Shown here piece after piece: positions 62,328-64,000 of a stretch of DNA of 64,000 bases. Where the stretch lies: positions 73,341 to 137,340 of the forward strand of contig CAZJWC010000004.1 of assembly GCA_964550125.1 (NCBI GenBank). The letters run 5' to 3'. This stretch comes from CAZJWC01 sp964550125 (GTDB lineage: Bacteria > Bacillota > Clostridia > Christensenellales > Borkfalkiaceae). The notes below the pieces were generated by a model. The model ran no database searches, was not told the DNA's origin, and saw only the letters and a program-made list of their open reading frames with translations. The position numbers were made by a program, and so were the translations under genes. Each line of letters opens with the position of its first letter. Position 1 is the stretch's first letter.

Positions 62328-63552
62328 CTTATTTGAAGATTTACATAATGATAAAAAACCTTTGGCAGAGAAAATGCGACCAAAGAATTTGGATGAATTT
62401 GTCGGCCAAAAACACATACTAGGATATGGCAAATTGCTTCGAAGATTGATAGAAGCAAAAAGAGTGCCTAGTGTAATTTTTTATGGACCTCCAGGAACTG
62501 GTAAAACAACACTTGCTAGGATCATAGCAGATACAAGTGGATCTAAGTTTGTAAAATTAAATGCAATATCAAGTGGTGTTGCAGATGTAAAAGCAGTTAT
62601 TGAGCAAGCAAAAAGTGATTTCCAATTATATGGTAAAAAGACATATCTATTATTAGATGAGTGCCATAGATGGAGCAAAGCGCAAAGTGATTCTCTTTTA
62701 GCATCACTAGAGAACGGATACTTAATATTTGTGGGTTGTACAACAGAAAATCCAAATTATAGTATGACAAGAGCCATAGTTTCAAGATGCTCTGTATTTG
62801 AGTTCAAAAGGCTAGGACTTGAAGATGTAAAGAGTGTTCTAAAAAGAGCAATGGAAGCTGAGGATGGATTAAAACACTTTAACATTAAAATAGATGATGA
62901 TGCACTAACATACATTGCACATGCTTGTGGTGGAGATGTTAGAAGTGCATTAAATGGGCTCGAAATCGGTGCTATAACGACTCCAATGAACAAAGATGGA
63001 GAAATAGTTATAACGAAAGAAATTGCGGCAGAGTGCTTGCAAAAAAAGGCAACAAGCCTAAATGAAGATGTATACTATGAACTACTTAGTGCATTTTGCA
63101 AGAGTCTTCGTGGTAGTGATTCAACAGCAGCATTATATTATGCTAATAGATTGATTGAAGGTGGAATTGAGCCACAGGTCATAGCTAGAAGGACTCTTTG
63201 CCATGCGGCGGAAGATTGTGGTATTTCTGCACCTAATGCTGTGTTGCAGGCGAGTGCCGCTTTGTATGCATTAGATCATCTGGGAATGCCAGAGGGAAAC
63301 CTAGTACTTACTCAAGCAATAATTTATGTGTGTGAATCTCCAAAAGACAATAGGGTAGTGGTAGCGATGAATATGGCACAAGATGATGCAAAGAATCATG
63401 CGGATGACAATATACCACCATATCTTAAGAACCATACGCCACAAAGTAAGAATTATAAATATCCTCACGATTATGGTGGGTATGTAGAGCAACAATACTT
63501 GCCAAATAGTTTAAAAGATAGAAAATACTTTATTAGGAAGAAGAATAAATAA
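62320..63552 (+). CDS. rarA: RarA/MgsA AAA+ ATPase, second intact copy
   Basis: 410 residues, full length. Walker A 'YGPPGTGKTTLA' (about 51), Walker B 'LLLDECHRW', sensor 1 'VGCTTENP', and the C-terminal domain with 'ARRTLCHAAEDCGISAPNAVL' and 'YKYPHDYGGYVEQQYLP'. RarA remodels DNA at stalled replication forks. It starts at TTG 62320 with AGGAG upstream and overlaps the winged-helix gene by eight bases. Compared with the truncated copy it is clearly diverged throughout, so it is not a recent tandem duplication but most likely acquired. It would replace the broken native gene. Confidence 0.93.
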   Translation: MDNLFEDLHNDKKPLAEKMRPKNLDEFVGQKHILGYGKLLRRLIEAKRVPSVIFYGPPGTGKTTLARIIADTSGSKFVKLNAISSGVADVKAVIEQAKSDFQLYGKKTYLLLDECHRWSKAQSDSLLASLENGYLIFVGCTTENPNYSMTRAIVSRCSVFEFKRLGLEDVKSVLKRAMEAEDGLKHFNIKIDDDALTYIAHACGGDVRSALNGLEIGAITTPMNKDGEIVITKEIAAECLQKKATSLNEDVYYELLSAFCKSLRGSDSTAALYYANRLIEGGIEPQVIARRTLCHAAEDCGISAPNAVLQASAALYALDHLGMPEGNLVLTQAIIYVCESPKDNRVVVAMNMAQDDAKNHADDNIPPYLKNHTPQSKNYKYPHDYGGYVEQQYLPNSLKDRKYFIRKKNK

Positions 63553-63580
63553 AAAACCATACTATTCAAGTATGGTTTTT
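63552..63580 (+). terminator. Intrinsic terminator after second rarA
   Basis: AAAAACCATACT / AGTATGGTTTTT 12-bp stem with T run. Confidence 0.9.
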
Positions 63581-63647
63581 ATATTTTATGGTGAATTATA
63601 CTATTAAGTGCAACAGTTAGAAATAAAAAAGAAGTTCATATAAATCT

Positions 63648-63657
63648 ATGGTATAAT
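63648..63657 (+). promoter_or_regulatory. Extended -10 element of transposase
   Basis: TATGG-TATAAT (perfect -10 at 63652-63657 with TG at 63649-63650); no good -35 at 17 bases. Confidence 0.45.
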
Positions 63658-63693
63658 AGTAATAACCACAAAACTAGTACCAAGGAGAAATAT

Positions 63694-64000
63694 ATGAACT
63701 ACCGTCATTTTAGCATAGAAGAGCGTTGTTGTCTACGAGAATACTATGTAAAAGGGAAAAGTTATCGTGAAATTGCAAAACTATTAGGCAGAAACGTTAG
63801 TTCGGTGTCAAGAGAGTTAAGAAGAAATTGCACTTTCTATCGAGATATACCTAGATATTATCCATATACTGCTCAAAAGAAAAGCAATTTAAGAAACTCA
63901 TATCGTCATCAAGGTGTGTTTTGGGATAGAAAGGTTTTAGATTACGTAGAAGAAAAACTTTCTTTAACTTGGTCACCCGAACAAATATCTAATAGTAAAT
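63694..64000 (+). CDS. IS30 family transposase (3' cut by window)
   Basis: About 102 residues visible with no stop. 'FSIEERCCLREYYVKGKSYREIAKLLGRNVSSVSREL' is the N-terminal helix-turn-helix of IS30 transposases, which bind the inverted repeats; the DDE catalytic domain is downstream of the window. AAGGAG lies eight bases before ATG. Confidence 0.93.
   Translation, partial: MNYRHFSIEERCCLREYYVKGKSYREIAKLLGRNVSSVSRELRRNCTFYRDIPRYYPYTAQKKSNLRNSYRHQGVFWDRKVLDYVEEKLSLTWSPEQISNSK

Larger units (their letters stand above)
63601..64000 (+). mobile_element. IS30-family insertion sequence (left part)
   Basis: The transposase gene begins at 63694. The left terminal repeat is probably near 63601-63620 (the ATTAAGTGCAACAGTT area resembles ends of IS30-type elements), placed 20 bases after the rarA terminator. 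The right end lies beyond the window. The exact boundary is not proven. Confidence 0.55.

Overview
The window looks like a chromosome segment from a low-GC, spore-forming, anaerobic member of the Bacillota (class Clostridia or a related uncultured, probably gut, lineage). Evidence: strong AGGAGG-type ribosome binding sites, AT-rich codons, sporulation genes (yqfC, yqfD, a spoIIQ-like gene, spoVT, spoVB, ylbJ), anaerobic metabolism (pyruvate phosphate dikinase, a NfnAB-type transhydrogenase, a PflA-like radical SAM protein) and gene orders shared with Bacillus and Clostridium. No species is claimed. I found no tRNA, rRNA or CRISPR array, and no gene-free stretch longer than 300 bases.

Layout. 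1-2.4 kb: the 3' part of a large repeat-rich surface protein. 2.4-9 kb: yqfC-yqfD-phoH-pgpH-ybeY-era-yqzL-recO plus an acetyltransferase gene, close to the Bacillus order. 9-12 kb: ppdK. 12-19.4 kb: an ABC transporter pair, an ABC-F protein, a radical SAM gene divergent from metK, and comF. 19.4-24.6 kb: secA, prfB, tsaD. 24.6-26.3 kb: a sodium/solute symporter gene behind a short leader with a tyrosine-rich peptide ORF and an intrinsic terminator. 26.4-31.3 kb: a spoIIQ-like gene, a TraX-like gene, nth, nfnA, nfnB. 31.3-36 kb: obg, yhbY, a nadD-yqeK fusion, rsfS, rpmB. 36-43.9 kb: asp23, a DAK2-domain gene, recG, then a P-type ATPase gene behind a yybP-ykoY-like (Mn2+) riboswitch. 43.9-50.5 kb: a glycan island with two DUF4422+GT8 proteins around a CDP-glucose-derived sugar pathway. 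50.7-60.7 kb: a lactate/malate dehydrogenase, an aminotransferase, spoVT-spoVB-yabN-dusB, a VanZ-like gene, ylbJ and a patatin-like gene. 60.7-64 kb: a 3'-truncated rarA, a winged-helix protein gene translationally overlapping a second, intact rarA, and the start of an IS30-family transposase cut by the window edge.

Most genes are housekeeping and sit in short operons bounded by clear hairpin-plus-T terminators and sigma-A promoters with 17-nt spacers. The observations I would check first are: (1) the tyrosine-codon leader peptide and attenuator ahead of the symporter, which predicts a tyrosine (or tyrosine-derived substrate) transporter; (2) the interrupted rarA followed by an acquired winged-helix/RarA cassette and an insertion sequence; (3) a probable AUA start codon in phoH; (4) back-to-back promoters at metK that predict a leaderless radical SAM mRNA; (5) the Mn2+-type riboswitch whose first helix shares bases with its terminator; and (6) active-site variants in NadD (QKEH for HxGH) and RecG (DEQQ for DEQH).
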